From the NCBI GenBank assembly GCA_903861145.1, contig CAIOTH010000113.1, positions 20,961 to 84,960 on the forward strand: DNA of 64,000 bases, in the 5' to 3' direction. Made by a program: the position numbers and the translations under genes. This document shows positions 35,043 through 45,119 of the stretch, piece by piece (position 1 is the stretch's first letter; every line of letters begins with the position of its first letter). The notes below the pieces were generated by a model, which had not been told where the DNA came from, did not search any database, and saw only the letters and a list, made by a program, of their open reading frames with translations. The stretch is from an uncultured Bacteroidota bacterium. GTDB lineage: Bacteria > Bacteroidota > Bacteroidia > Chitinophagales > LD1.

Positions 35043-37502
35043 TTATTTCTCACCAAAAATCCGCGATAACCAGGATTTAGACTTTTTCTTTTCTTCTGAA
35101 GTATAATATCCTTCGCCATATTTATTTCCATAGTAGCTATAGCCATAGCCGTAACCATAACCGTAATTGTAACCATAATTACTGCCATAGCCATAACCGT
35201 AACCTGATGCGCCGCGGCCAAAATCGTTAAGTATTATTGAAATATTTTTTACTTTATGTTCACTTATTGTGCGGTTAATCGACTGAACAAAGCTTCTGTT
35301 TGAGTACGCGGCCCTTAAAATATATATCGGATAATCAGATAGCTTAAGCAGTTCCAGGGCATCTGTAACCAAACCAATTGGAGGGGTGTCGAGTATAACG
35401 TAATCATATTTTGTTTTCAAATATTCAAGCACTTCGGGCAGCTTAGGAAGAAGTATGAGTTCTGATGGGTTAGGTGGTACCGGCCCCGACGTAATAAAAT
35501 CCAGGTTGGGTATTCCTGACTCCATTATGCATTCATCAATCTTGCTCTGCCCACTCAAAATAGTGCTTACTCCTTTATGGCTTTCCACATCAAAAATTTT
35601 ATCCAGCCTTGGCTTACGCATATCAAAGTCAAGAATGATAACCTTTTTATTTAGCAGCGTAAGAATGGCAGCAATGTTAAGCGATACAAAAGTTTTTCCT
35701 TCGCCGGGTATGGTAGATGTAGTTGACAGAATCTTTGCCCCTGGTGTATTTGAGATAAATTGAAGATTAGTTCGCACGGCTCTAAACGATTCAGTAATCG
35801 CCGATTTGGGGTCTTGAGTTACAACTACCTGAGAACGTTGCAATTCCTCTTTGTAACGAGGTATAACTCCCAAAAGCGAAGCGTTTGTTTTCTTAACAAC
35901 TTCGTCAACTGATGTTATAGTACTGTGTAACAAGTACCTTATAGCTATCATTATTAAGCCCAAAATAAGGCCAATAACTAGTCCCGAAAGCTTGATTTTC
36001 GTCTCGTTCGGCGATATGGGATTAGGGTCTGCCGAGGCCGCATCTATAACCACGTAGTCCGAAACCACGGCAGCTCCTGCAATTAAATAGTTGGATTTTT
36101 GAGAAAATAGGTTATTTACAAAATCGTTGCGCATGGCGGCCATTTTTTCCAGGCGCCCATACTTAGCTTGTAAGCCGGGCATCCGAATAATCTCGTCAAG
36201 ATACTTTTGATATTCTTGCTTCAATAAAGAATACTGATCTTGTAATGCCACAACCGCGTTCTCTATATTTTTATTAAGCCTTATCTTGTACTCATCAATT
36301 TGCCTATCAAGAAGCCGCACTTGCGGATGTTCGGGTGTGGCATCCAGTAGCATACCGTTTCGTTGTTGCTGCAGGTCATTAATAGCCTTAACATCGCCGT
36401 CAAAAGTCAACGATGTGGTTTTAAATTTTATAGCTGGCAGATTTGAATACTCTTTACTCGCAATAAGCAATTGCTTTAATGCCTTCATGAGTGAAATGTC
36501 GTATTCAAAATCACTAAACCGCGACTCAAAACCGGTTGCTTTATCCGATAAGCCATTTACATAGCTATCACCATAATTAAGATAACCATCCTTAATGCGC
36601 TGCATGGTAACGGAATCCTGAAACTTGTCAAATACCATACCGAAGGTATCTATTTGGCTATCAATAAACTTTAGCACATTTTGAAAGCTCTCGCTTTTTA
36701 AAACGATATCGTATTTAATAAACTCATCGCACACCGTTGCCATAATATCCCTGGCTTTGTTGGGGTTCCCGTCTTTGTAAGCCAGGCCAATCATTCTGGT
36801 TGATGGATCAAGGGGCTGAACTTCAATTTTATCAACCACCTCATCAACCACAGCACTTTTATCCAGAAATCTGAAATTATAAATATCGCCTGTAGGGGCT
36901 TTATCCATCGTCCCTTTTATCCGGATCTTAATCGAAAAAAACTTATTTGAAAACTGCTGGTCCGCCTCAATTGCTTTGTCGTAATCTATACCATTCATGG
37001 TAAAGCTTATCATTAGCTTATTGCCACCCAACATCTTTACATAAATTGGGGCATTAATAATTTCATCGTTCTTTATTGAATCTATAACCACCTCAAACGG
37101 AGACGAGGTGTACAACTCTGAAGCAATAAGTTTTGTTTTACCTTCTTTGTAATAACCTATTTGCAGCGGCAACCTATTTACTACCCGCTGAATAAACAAA
37201 CTTGACTTTATTAGCAGAATTTCGCGATTAATATCAGCGGCATCCTGGTTCTCAAGGGGTGTTTTTACATTTAAAATCTGAGTTGTTTTGCGTACCTTAA
37301 GTAACAGAGTTGTGCTGGCCTGGTAAACGCGTGGCGTATAGCGCAAATAAATAATCGACAGCGAAAAAGAAATTATAACAATCAAAAAAAGCCAGATTAT
37401 CGACTTATTTATTATATACAATAACAAGCCAATGCTTATATCATCAACAGGGCTTGACGACGGTGCGGCCTGTGATTCAGATGTCAGCGCGCTATTTTCC
37501 AT
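35043..37502 (-). CDS. Wzc-like polysaccharide co-polymerase and tyrosine autokinase
   Basis: 819 residues. An N-terminal Wzz domain with a membrane helix near residues 35-60, a long periplasmic helical region (about 270-470) and a second membrane helix near 505-530 precede a cytoplasmic BY-kinase. That kinase has Walker A PGEGKT (599-604), Walker A' ILDFD (623-627) and Walker B YVILD (701-705). The C-terminal tail (767-800) is almost entirely Gly-Tyr repeats with 15 tyrosines, an extreme form of the autophosphorylated Tyr cluster. It controls chain length and export together with the Wza-like protein, whose gene end overlaps its start by 11 bases. Confidence 0.93.
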   Translation of the reverse strand: MENSALTSESQAAPSSSPVDDISIGLLLYIINKSIIWLFLIVIISFSLSIIYLRYTPRVYQASTTLLLKVRKTTQILNVKTPLENQDAADINREILLIKSSLFIQRVVNRLPLQIGYYKEGKTKLIASELYTSSPFEVVIDSIKNDEIINAPIYVKMLGGNKLMISFTMNGIDYDKAIEADQQFSNKFFSIKIRIKGTMDKAPTGDIYNFRFLDKSAVVDEVVDKIEVQPLDPSTRMIGLAYKDGNPNKARDIMATVCDEFIKYDIVLKSESFQNVLKFIDSQIDTFGMVFDKFQDSVTMQRIKDGYLNYGDSYVNGLSDKATGFESRFSDFEYDISLMKALKQLLIASKEYSNLPAIKFKTTSLTFDGDVKAINDLQQQRNGMLLDATPEHPQVRLLDRQIDEYKIRLNKNIENAVVALQDQYSLLKQEYQKYLDEIIRMPGLQAKYGRLEKMAAMRNDFVNNLFSQKSNYLIAGAAVVSDYVVIDAASADPNPISPNETKIKLSGLVIGLILGLIMIAIRYLLHSTITSVDEVVKKTNASLLGVIPRYKEELQRSQVVVTQDPKSAITESFRAVRTNLQFISNTPGAKILSTTSTIPGEGKTFVSLNIAAILTLLNKKVIILDFDMRKPRLDKIFDVESHKGVSTILSGQSKIDECIMESGIPNLDFITSGPVPPNPSELILLPKLPEVLEYLKTKYDYVILDTPPIGLVTDALELLKLSDYPIYILRAAYSNRSFVQSINRTISEHKVKNISIILNDFGRGASGYGYGYGSNYGYNYGYGYGYGYSYYGNKYGEGYYTSEEKKKSKSWLSRIFGEK

Positions 37503-38250
37503 AAGTCTTGACTAAAAGTATAACAGTAGCGATAGTCGTAACAAAAGATAGGTAGGGGCCCACCTCTGCAAGTATCTGAGCCGGAACACTCGCTCTTTTT
37601 TCTTCAATATATATTATATCGTTTGATTGAACAATCAAATCGGCCCTTCTCATCCCTTCTAAAGTTGAAAGGTCAATCAAAATAACCTGCGGGTTTTTTA
37701 TATCCCCTCGTAAAATCTTAATTTTATAGGCCTTTTCACCGCCCCCTATTCCTCCTGCTTTCGCAATCACCTCTAACAGGTTTGTCGGACCATTGTTTAG
37801 ACCAAGCACCGAAGCACTGGAACCCTTAAACATTATAACCCTTCTATTTGCTACGTTTAGAACAACAAACGGATCAACAAAAAGTCCTGAAAACTTATCA
37901 GCAAGAATTCGGTTTAGCTCTTTTTCTGTATATCCCTTAACAAATAATTCCCCTAATACCGGAAACCGAGCAAATCCCTCATTATCAACTAAATAAGAGA
38001 GCCCGCCGCCGGAGCCAGAACCCCCCGCGTTACCTGACGAGACATCTATTAATTTGAATCCATCACGGGTGTAAATACGCAGGGTAAGTTCATCTCCCGG
38101 TTGAATAACGTATTGATCAATTTGCTTTTGCGCCAACTCAAAATACTGATACTGCTTTTGCTGAAACATCAGGTTTGGATAAAGCACCCTGCATGAGGGG
38201 ATTGAAATAAGCAAAACGGCAATCAAAAATATTCCGACGAAGTGTTTCAT
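37492..38250 (-). CDS. Wza-like polysaccharide export lipoprotein
   Basis: 252 residues with lipobox SIPSC (Cys20). The Poly_export domain begins with YVIQPGDELTLRIYTRDG, and a single SLBB-like domain follows (FKGSSASVLGLNNGPTNLLEVIAKAG). A final hydrophobic stretch (about 230-248) may be the membrane-spanning helix that forms the pore. It forms the outer-membrane exit channel for the polymer. It is co-transcribed with the Wzc-like gene. Confidence 0.92.
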   Translation of the reverse strand: MKHFVGIFLIAVLLISIPSCRVLYPNLMFQQKQYQYFELAQKQIDQYVIQPGDELTLRIYTRDGFKLIDVSSGNAGGSGSGGGLSYLVDNEGFARFPVLGELFVKGYTEKELNRILADKFSGLFVDPFVVLNVANRRVIMFKGSSASVLGLNNGPTNLLEVIAKAGGIGGGEKAYKIKILRGDIKNPQVILIDLSTLEGMRRADLIVQSNDIIYIEEKRASVPAQILAEVGPYLSFVTTIATVILLVKTYGK

Positions 38251-38317
38251 GTAGTTTGTTACCTACAAACCTATGAAAAAAAAGGATAGGCATTTAAATT
38301 TTGGATGTAATTAGCTT

Positions 38318-39496
38318 TCAAAGTAGTGATTTATAAAGTAATGCGGTATCACTGCACAGTCTACGGTAACTATATTTGTTGCGTACAAAATCCGCTCCGA
38401 GCTTAGACATACGGGTTCTAAGCTCATAGTCTTCAATTAATCTAAGCAAGTTATCAGCAAATTCGTTTTCATTGTTTATTGTTGAAAGAAGTGCCGTTTG
38501 GTTTCTAATCACAATATCCTCAATTCCCCCAATTAAGGTAGAAACAATCGGTTTGCCTGATGCCTGCGCTTCTATAAGACTTACGGGAGTTCCTTCATTG
38601 TTTGATGTAAGGGCAATGATATCCATACCAGCGTTCGAAATATCAATATCCTTTATCCAGCTTGTAAAGGTTAACAGCCCTTTCGGACAGGTATCTTTAT
38701 TATACAATGGCAAGTTAAGGCCTTGCGCGTAGCTTTCTATGCTAATTCTCTCCTCACCATCTCCAATTATAAATGCCCTTATACGTTTGCTTGTTTTAGC
38801 CGAAACGATGCTCAACGCTTTTAAAAAGAGCTTATGGTTTTTAATTGGCACTAACCTGCCCACAATACCTATAGCAATTTCGTCCTCGTCAATATTATAC
38901 GCTCGCCTGAATTTTTGTCTTTTCTCCACTTGCCCCAACTCAAATTTTTCAAGATCGAAACCTAACGGGATGATCTCAAATTTGTTAGCCGGTGCAATTT
39001 TATAAATGTTGCTCAGCTCATTTTTTTGGGTTTCGCTAAGCGTAATAATTTTGGTGGTTTTGCGCGCCAGGTATCGCTCTATTTCAAGAAAAACCCTGGT
39101 TTTGGCGGGGCCGAAATATGAGTGAAAAACATGGCCATGAAACGTATGAATAATAACCGGCACCCCTTCATGCGCGGCGGCAAGGCGCCCTATGGCGCCG
39201 GCTTTTGCAGCATGCGTGTGAACAATATCGGGTTTAAACTTTCTTATTATCTCCCTTATCTTGTAATACGACTTGTAATCACGAAAAGGATTTAATTCCC
39301 GGTACATTTCAGGAATATAAATGGGGTGCAAATCCAGGTTTTTCACTATAAACTCTGAACTCTCCTCACTATCCTCTTTCATGCCCGATATCAGCAATGT
39401 CTCAAAATCGGGTGCAAGGTACTTACTCAGGTAAGCGGCATTAAATGTTGGCCCGCCCAAGTTTAACCGATTAATAATTCTAAGGACTTTAGGCAT
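38318..39496 (-). CDS. Family 4 glycosyltransferase
   Basis: About 392 residues from ATG 39496 (MPKVLRIINRLNLGGP). It is a GT-B enzyme with an N-terminal LNLGGPTFNAAYLSK loop, DIVHTHAAKAGAIGRLAA, and a C-terminal ALTSNNEGTPVSLIEAQASG with the conserved Glu-x7-Glu donor site. It transfers a nucleotide sugar with retention in most family members. It overlaps the end of the asparagine-synthase-like gene by 8 bases. Confidence 0.92.
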   Translation of the reverse strand: MPKVLRIINRLNLGGPTFNAAYLSKYLAPDFETLLISGMKEDSEESSEFIVKNLDLHPIYIPEMYRELNPFRDYKSYYKIREIIRKFKPDIVHTHAAKAGAIGRLAAAHEGVPVIIHTFHGHVFHSYFGPAKTRVFLEIERYLARKTTKIITLSETQKNELSNIYKIAPANKFEIIPLGFDLEKFELGQVEKRQKFRRAYNIDEDEIAIGIVGRLVPIKNHKLFLKALSIVSAKTSKRIRAFIIGDGEERISIESYAQGLNLPLYNKDTCPKGLLTFTSWIKDIDISNAGMDIIALTSNNEGTPVSLIEAQASGKPIVSTLIGGIEDIVIRNQTALLSTINNENEFADNLLRLIEDYELRTRMSKLGADFVRNKYSYRRLCSDTALLYKSLL

Positions 39497-41396
39497 TGGT
39501 AGCAAAATATTTTTTAAACCAATATTGAAATACCAATAAACTCCAAACGGTGGCGTGCGTATCGCCCGGGTTATCAGAAAAAAGCTTCTTCTTCAGCACA
39601 TCGATCTGCGCATAATCAAAAATGTTCTGTGTTTCAACAAAGTCCCTTGCTAGCAAATCATCTTCAATCAGGCTTTTTAGCCCGGTACGCATCCATCTAA
39701 TCAACGGCACTTCAAATCCATGCTTCGGTCGGTTGAATATCTCCGAAGGCAGCTCATCGATAAAAGCGTCTTTAAGAATCCTTTTTGTTATTTCTCCCGA
39801 TATTTTAAAACCAGCGGGCAAAGAAAAGGCAAAGTCTACAACCTTATAATCAAGCAAAGGAACCCTGATTTCAAGACTGTTTGCCATGCTCATCAAATCA
39901 ACTTTAGTAAGCATATCGCCAGGCAAAATCAATTTTGTGTCTGCAAATAGTACATCATTTATATCTCCATCATCATTTATCAAACTCACAAATTGTTGCC
40001 GTATTTTTACCATTTCACCTTCATCAATAACTACGGGGTTTTTTAAAAGCCCTTTAGCTACACCCGATGGTGTTAATGTGCACCACTTCCAATATCTTTC
40101 GGCAACCGTTAATTGCAAGCCCTCGCTGTATCGTTCAAGCTGGCGAAATAAATTAGTGGTTTTCGACTGCCGCGATTGCGGAAGTAATTTGAAAAACGGT
40201 AAACCTGCCTTAAGAATTAAATTTATCGCACTACTCTGCCTGGCCTTAAGTTCGGCGGCATGTTTGTTATAGCCGGCAAACAGTTCATCACCACCATCGC
40301 CCGAAAGAGCTACGGTAACCTTTTGCTTTGTTTTTTGGCTCAAAAGATAAACCGCTATAGCCGATGAGTCTGCAAATGGTTCGTCAATATAATCAAGCAC
40401 TGAGAAAATATTTTCGAACATTTCATCGGTGCTTACGGAAAAAACCGTGTGGTTTGTTTTTAGTCGCTTTGCAACTAGGTTAGCATACCGGGTTTCGTCA
40501 AAAAAAGGATCGTCCTTATAACCCAACGAAAATGTATTAAGCTGCGGCACGTGCTTAACCGCGCAAGCACTTATTATTGAGGAATCAATGCCTCCGCTTA
40601 AAAACGTGCCCAGCGGCACATCGGAAACAAGCCTTCGTTCAACAGCCTCTTCAATCAGCTGCCTTAATCTGATTTTGGATTTGTCATAATCAAAAGCTTT
40701 GTCGCTTATTTTGCAGCCCGGTTCGTAAGGCACCGAATAATACTTATCAATCTGTAACTCACCGTTTTTGTTTATTACCGCACAATGTCCGGGGGCAAGT
40801 TTCTGAACGTTTTTAAGTATAGAGCCGTTTCCCGGCACATAATTGAGCTGAAGGTAAAGGTTTAGGTTAGCAAAGTCTATTTCCTTTTTGATTGGAAACC
40901 GGAATAAAGCTTTAAGTTCTGATGCGAACAAAACCATTTTTTCATCTTGGTAAATGTGCAGGGGCTTTATACCAAAACGGTCGCGCGCTAAAAAAACTTC
41001 GCTCTTATGATGATCAAAAATTGCGAAGGCAAAAAAACCATTCAGGTGTTGGAGACATTCTTTGCCAAGCTTTATGTACAGGTGTAATAGTATTTCTGTG
41101 TCCGACCCGGAATGTAATTGGATATCGCTTAAAAAGGCCTTGGCCAGTTCTCGGAAGTTGAAAATTTCGCCGTTAAAAACTATTGTAAAATTCTTCCGTT
41201 CATTTTGCATTGGTTGATTTCCGGCAGGCGAAACATCAATAATGGACAACCGTGCATGGGCAAAACCAACTTTGTCTGAAAGCCTAAGGGTGGTTTGATT
41301 ATCAGGACCCCGCTTTGAAAGAGTTTTTATCGCTTCCTCTAAAAAAGCATCGTATTGGTTTTCGGTTTTTGAAAAATACCCTGCAATTCCACACAT
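39489..41396 (-). CDS. asnB: Asparagine synthase (glutamine-hydrolysing)-like amidotransferase
   Basis: 635 residues. The class II glutaminase domain has catalytic Cys2 (MCGIAGY), RGPDNQ, ARLSIID and FNGEIFN. The synthetase domain (about 240-630) has FLSGGIDSSIISA, the ATP pyrophosphatase loop, and ALSGDGGDELFAGY. In exopolysaccharide loci such proteins often amidate a sugar carboxyl rather than make free asparagine. The overlap with the GT4 gene supports that reading. Free asparagine synthesis remains possible. Confidence 0.9.
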   Translation of the reverse strand: MCGIAGYFSKTENQYDAFLEEAIKTLSKRGPDNQTTLRLSDKVGFAHARLSIIDVSPAGNQPMQNERKNFTIVFNGEIFNFRELAKAFLSDIQLHSGSDTEILLHLYIKLGKECLQHLNGFFAFAIFDHHKSEVFLARDRFGIKPLHIYQDEKMVLFASELKALFRFPIKKEIDFANLNLYLQLNYVPGNGSILKNVQKLAPGHCAVINKNGELQIDKYYSVPYEPGCKISDKAFDYDKSKIRLRQLIEEAVERRLVSDVPLGTFLSGGIDSSIISACAVKHVPQLNTFSLGYKDDPFFDETRYANLVAKRLKTNHTVFSVSTDEMFENIFSVLDYIDEPFADSSAIAVYLLSQKTKQKVTVALSGDGGDELFAGYNKHAAELKARQSSAINLILKAGLPFFKLLPQSRQSKTTNLFRQLERYSEGLQLTVAERYWKWCTLTPSGVAKGLLKNPVVIDEGEMVKIRQQFVSLINDDGDINDVLFADTKLILPGDMLTKVDLMSMANSLEIRVPLLDYKVVDFAFSLPAGFKISGEITKRILKDAFIDELPSEIFNRPKHGFEVPLIRWMRTGLKSLIEDDLLARDFVETQNIFDYAQIDVLKKKLFSDNPGDTHATVWSLLVFQYWFKKYFATNA

Positions 41397-41458
41397 ACTT
41401 CGCTCTTAGTTCATTTATAGACAAAGATGAAATAATCCTTTAACTTCGTTTACTCAAT

Positions 41459-42793
41459 ATGACCATTTTTGACGTTTTTCTGATTCCTCTTTACCTCGCA
41501 ATATTTTATTTTCTTGCACGAAGAACGGTAAGCGCCAATTACAACGACCCTCTTTATAGGATATATTACATGAAGGGCCTTAACTATAAGTTCATAGGCA
41601 CCTTTGCTTTTACTTTCATTTATTTGTTTTACTACAAGGGCGGCGATACCCTGGAGTATTTCTATGCCGCCCGGCCTATGATTAAGTTGCTTATAATTGA
41701 CCCCATTTGGTACTTTAAGTTTATCACCGGCATTTATAATCATTATCCTGAGTACCTGGGCTATGATATAAGTGCAAGTCAGGGTGTATACCTTACGCAC
41801 GGTAGCGCTACGTTAACTACTATCCGCATTGCCTCAGTTCTTGCTATTGTATGTTGTAACTCATTCGTTGTAGTATCGCTCGCATTCGCCTATATCTGTT
41901 ATCAATTTGTTTGGCGGGCCTTTAGGCTAATGGTTTCATTATACCCCGTTTTGCACAAACAACTTGCCTTTGCTTTTCTTATGATTCCGTCTGTTTTATT
42001 CTGGGGTTCCGGAATTGGCAAGGACACTGTCATGTTGGGCGCCATTATGCTCATTTTTTATTGTTATTACATGATCTTTATAAGAAAAAACATACGCGCC
42101 AAATACGTTCTGTTTTTTCTTGTTGCAATGTATACTACAGCCCTTATTCGCGGGTTTATCCTTTTTACTATTATTCCCTGCTTAATGCTTATGACTGTGG
42201 TTTATTACCAAAAGCAAATCAAAAGCTCAATGCTAAGATTTCTGGTTGGGCCAATAATTTTGGCGGGCGGTTTGGGCGCCTCGGTTTTTTTTGTAAAAAG
42301 TTTGGGCGATAGCGTTGAATCTTACAAAATCGATTCCCTTGCGAAAAAAGCCGAAGGTTTCAGAAGCTGGCACACTACCCTTAATAAATATGAGGGCGGA
42401 TCTGGTTATACTATTGGAGAAAATTTTTCTTATACACCAATGGGGGTTTTAACTCACTCACCCATTGCCGCTGCCATTGCCCTTTTTGGGCCATTCCCCT
42501 GGCAAATACGTAATGCGGTAATGCTTCTTTCGGGTATTGAAAGTCTCGCTTTTCTTTATTTCACCATTAAAATTATTTTTAATAAGCGGATTTACAAGCT
42601 GGCCAGTGTACTTTCGGGCGATCCAATTATCGTTTTCTGCATTCCTTTTACACTAATACTTGCGGTTGCTATTGGCCTTACAAGTTTTAACTACGGCTCG
42701 TTAGTAAGATACAAAATACCGGTTCTTCCGTTTTTTGCCGTAAGCATTATACTAATCAATTATCATCTCGATAAAAAAAGTCCTGCTAGATGA
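41459..42793 (+). CDS. Polytopic membrane protein, probable Wzy-like polysaccharide polymerase
   Basis: 444 residues with about 10-11 hydrophobic segments and a large extracytoplasmic loop (about 285-335, including GEGSGYTIGENFSY-like charged and polar sequence). IPSVLFWGSGIGKDTVM and NYGSLVRYKIPVLPFF are the best landmarks, with Arg in positions seen in Wzy-type polymerases. Wzy proteins diverge strongly, so the call rests on topology and context: it is divergent from the asnB/Wza/Wzc operon and overlaps the next glycosyltransferase gene by 4 bases. An uncharacterised membrane protein is the alternative. Confidence 0.6.
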   Translation: MTIFDVFLIPLYLAIFYFLARRTVSANYNDPLYRIYYMKGLNYKFIGTFAFTFIYLFYYKGGDTLEYFYAARPMIKLLIIDPIWYFKFITGIYNHYPEYLGYDISASQGVYLTHGSATLTTIRIASVLAIVCCNSFVVVSLAFAYICYQFVWRAFRLMVSLYPVLHKQLAFAFLMIPSVLFWGSGIGKDTVMLGAIMLIFYCYYMIFIRKNIRAKYVLFFLVAMYTTALIRGFILFTIIPCLMLMTVVYYQKQIKSSMLRFLVGPIILAGGLGASVFFVKSLGDSVESYKIDSLAKKAEGFRSWHTTLNKYEGGSGYTIGENFSYTPMGVLTHSPIAAAIALFGPFPWQIRNAVMLLSGIESLAFLYFTIKIIFNKRIYKLASVLSGDPIIVFCIPFTLILAVAIGLTSFNYGSLVRYKIPVLPFFAVSIILINYHLDKKSPAR

Positions 42794-43899
42794 GTATTGC
42801 GCGTAAAAAGCGAGTTCTGTTTATAGTTCAACATCGTTTTAATCGGGCACCCGGGCAGAGATATCGTTGCGAGCAGTACATTAAATACCTGGAGGCAAAT
42901 GGGTTTGAATGCGTCTATTCACCATTAATTGCTACTGCCGAAGAAGACTTTGCCCTTTACAACTCAAAAAATTTATTTGCTAAAGCCTACCTTTTTTTGA
43001 AGGGATTTGCACGGAGGGTAAAGGATGTACTAAGGGCAAATCGGTTTGACGTTATATATATTTACCGTGAGGCATTTATGACGGGTTCCGTTTTTTTTGA
43101 GCGATTATTAAAACGTAGCGGCGCTAAAATAATACTGGATTTTGACGATGCCATTTGGCTGCAAACTATTTCCGACGCCAATAGATCATTGCAATGGCTT
43201 AAAAATCCCGAAAAGACAAACAGCATCATCGCATTAAGCGATTTGGTTATTGTAGGTAACTCATACCTGGCAGGCCACGCCAAAAAATTTAATTCAAATG
43301 TGATAATATTCCCTTCAACAATCGACCTCGATTATTATCAAATATCTGTTATGCCCAAAAGCCATAAAAATGATCGGGTTGTTATTGGTTGGAGCGGTAG
43401 CCATACTACCGTTGAACATTTTGAAACAATATTACCGGTGCTTAAATCCTTAAAATCGAAATTCGGCACCAAACTTCACTTCGCGGTTTATGGAGACCCC
43501 CATTACAAAAACACTGAATTAAACATAAACGGTACAGCCTGGGGCGCAGAAACCGAAGTAAGCACCATTGCATCGTTCGATATTGGTATAATGCCCCTGC
43601 CAAATGATGAATGGAGCAAGGGGAAATGCGCCATGAAAGGGTTGCAGTATATGGGGCTTCAGGTGCCGGCAGTGCTTTCCGCAATAGGCATGAACAATGA
43701 CCTTATTGAGGATGGCATAAATGGGTTTTTGGCCAGCAGCGAAGAGCAATGGATAGATAAACTTTCTTTATTGATTGAAAACCCGGAGTTGCGCCACAAA
43801 ATTGGTAGTACGGGTCGACAAACTATTGAACAAAAATTCTCATGCCAGGCTCTAAGCACAGCGTATATCAACATTTTTGAAACGGCTGTAAATAGTTGA
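42790..43899 (+). CDS. GT4-type glycosyltransferase
   Basis: 369 residues, GT-B fold. An N-terminal RVLFIVQHRFNRAPGQRYRC, DFDDAIWL (43138 region) and a C-terminal GIMPLPNDEWSKGKCAMKGLQYMG donor site with conserved Lys-Gly-Lys-C are typical of a Bacteroidota GT4 subgroup. The start overlaps the previous stop (ATGA), so expression is coupled to the Wzy-like protein. Confidence 0.88.
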   Translation: MSIARKKRVLFIVQHRFNRAPGQRYRCEQYIKYLEANGFECVYSPLIATAEEDFALYNSKNLFAKAYLFLKGFARRVKDVLRANRFDVIYIYREAFMTGSVFFERLLKRSGAKIILDFDDAIWLQTISDANRSLQWLKNPEKTNSIIALSDLVIVGNSYLAGHAKKFNSNVIIFPSTIDLDYYQISVMPKSHKNDRVVIGWSGSHTTVEHFETILPVLKSLKSKFGTKLHFAVYGDPHYKNTELNINGTAWGAETEVSTIASFDIGIMPLPNDEWSKGKCAMKGLQYMGLQVPAVLSAIGMNNDLIEDGINGFLASSEEQWIDKLSLLIENPELRHKIGSTGRQTIEQKFSCQALSTAYINIFETAVNS

Positions 43900-43982
43900 G
43901 CGAATTACTTTTCGACTAATTGGCCTCTGCTTTAAATCAATTTTATTTACTTTTAATTCTCAGGCTGTAAATAGTGTTTATT

Positions 43983-45074
43983 ATGATTAATGTAACCAAG
44001 TCCTTTTTGCCTCCCATTGAAAATTACACCAAACTGCTGGAGGGCATTTGGAACCGGGCTCATTTAACGAACAATGGCCCTTTGTTAATGGAGCTGGAAG
44101 AAAAGCTTAAGGATTATTTTGCTGCAAAGCATTTCATTTTTCTAAACAACGGCACCTCGGCCATTCAAATTGCCATTAAAGGCCTTGGCATTACCGGCGA
44201 GGTAATTACTACTCCTTTTTCATACGTAGCAACTACCTCATCGCTTGTATGGGAGAATTGCGAGCCTGTATTTGCCGATATTGATAGCAATAGCTTAACT
44301 ATTGACCCAAAACTTATTGAGCCTCTTATAACAGCCAAAACCACGGCAATTCTTGCAACCCATGTTTACGGAATTCCGTGCGATGTTGAGGGCATTGAAA
44401 AAATCGCAAAAAAGCACAAGCTGAAAGTAATTTACGATGCTGCACATGCCTTTGGGGTTAACTACAACGGCAAGCCCCTGGTAAATTATGGCGATGCATC
44501 TACCCTCAGTTTTCATGCTACCAAGTTGTTTCATACTACCGAGGGTGGGGGCTTGGTTGCTAATGATGAAACAATAGCTCACCGATTTGGTTACATGCGC
44601 AATTTTGGGCATAAGGGCCAGGAAGATTTTTGGGGCGTAGGGATAAATGCCAAAAACTCCGAATTCCACGCTGCAATGGGCCTTTGCGTCTTCCCCTATA
44701 TCTCGGAAATTATTGAAAAGCGAAAAGAGCTTTCCGAGCTTTATGATCGATTGCTAATAAATACCGGTATCAAAATAAGCCGGCCAGTTGTACCTAAGGG
44801 CACCGATTATAACTATGCTTATTACCCGGTCATTTTTGAAAATGAAGCCGCCCTGCTAACCGTCCGCGATTCTCTTAACGCCCAATATGTTTATCCTCGC
44901 CGTTACTTTTACCCTAGTTTATCTACGCTTAACTACGTAAAGAAATATGAAGTGCCGGTAAGCGATGAAATAAGCCGTAAGGTACTTTGCCTCCCATTAT
45001 ATCATGGGTTGGAACTAGACCAGGTTAAACGTATTTGCCAGGTTATAACTCAGGTTTTGCGCTTTAAATCATAA
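43983..45074 (+). CDS. DegT/DnrJ/EryC1-family sugar aminotransferase
   Basis: 363 residues from ATG 43983 (a GTG three codons upstream is less likely). The PLP enzyme landmarks are LNNGTSAIQIAI, TTPFSYVATTSS, DAAHAFGVNYNG, and SFHATKLFHTTEGGG with the PLP-binding Lys181. It converts a nucleotide-linked keto sugar to an amino sugar using glutamate. With the following N-formyltransferase it predicts a 4-formamido-4,6-dideoxyhexose, as in VioA/FdtB-type pathways. The genes for the dTDP-glucose and dehydratase steps are not in the window. Confidence 0.92.
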   Translation: MINVTKSFLPPIENYTKLLEGIWNRAHLTNNGPLLMELEEKLKDYFAAKHFIFLNNGTSAIQIAIKGLGITGEVITTPFSYVATTSSLVWENCEPVFADIDSNSLTIDPKLIEPLITAKTTAILATHVYGIPCDVEGIEKIAKKHKLKVIYDAAHAFGVNYNGKPLVNYGDASTLSFHATKLFHTTEGGGLVANDETIAHRFGYMRNFGHKGQEDFWGVGINAKNSEFHAAMGLCVFPYISEIIEKRKELSELYDRLLINTGIKISRPVVPKGTDYNYAYYPVIFENEAALLTVRDSLNAQYVYPRRYFYPSLSTLNYVKKYEVPVSDEISRKVLCLPLYHGLELDQVKRICQVITQVLRFKS

Positions 45075-45119
45075 TTGGTAATTATCTTGCCCCTAGGTTA
45101 AGCACCACTAATCACAACA

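Noticed and set aside
35033..35221. Repetitive DNA that looks like a tandem array or CRISPR-like repeat
   Set aside because: The repeats are codon-scale and encode the Gly-Tyr tail of the Wzc-like protein. There are no uniform repeat-spacer units. No CRISPR array or cas gene was seen anywhere.
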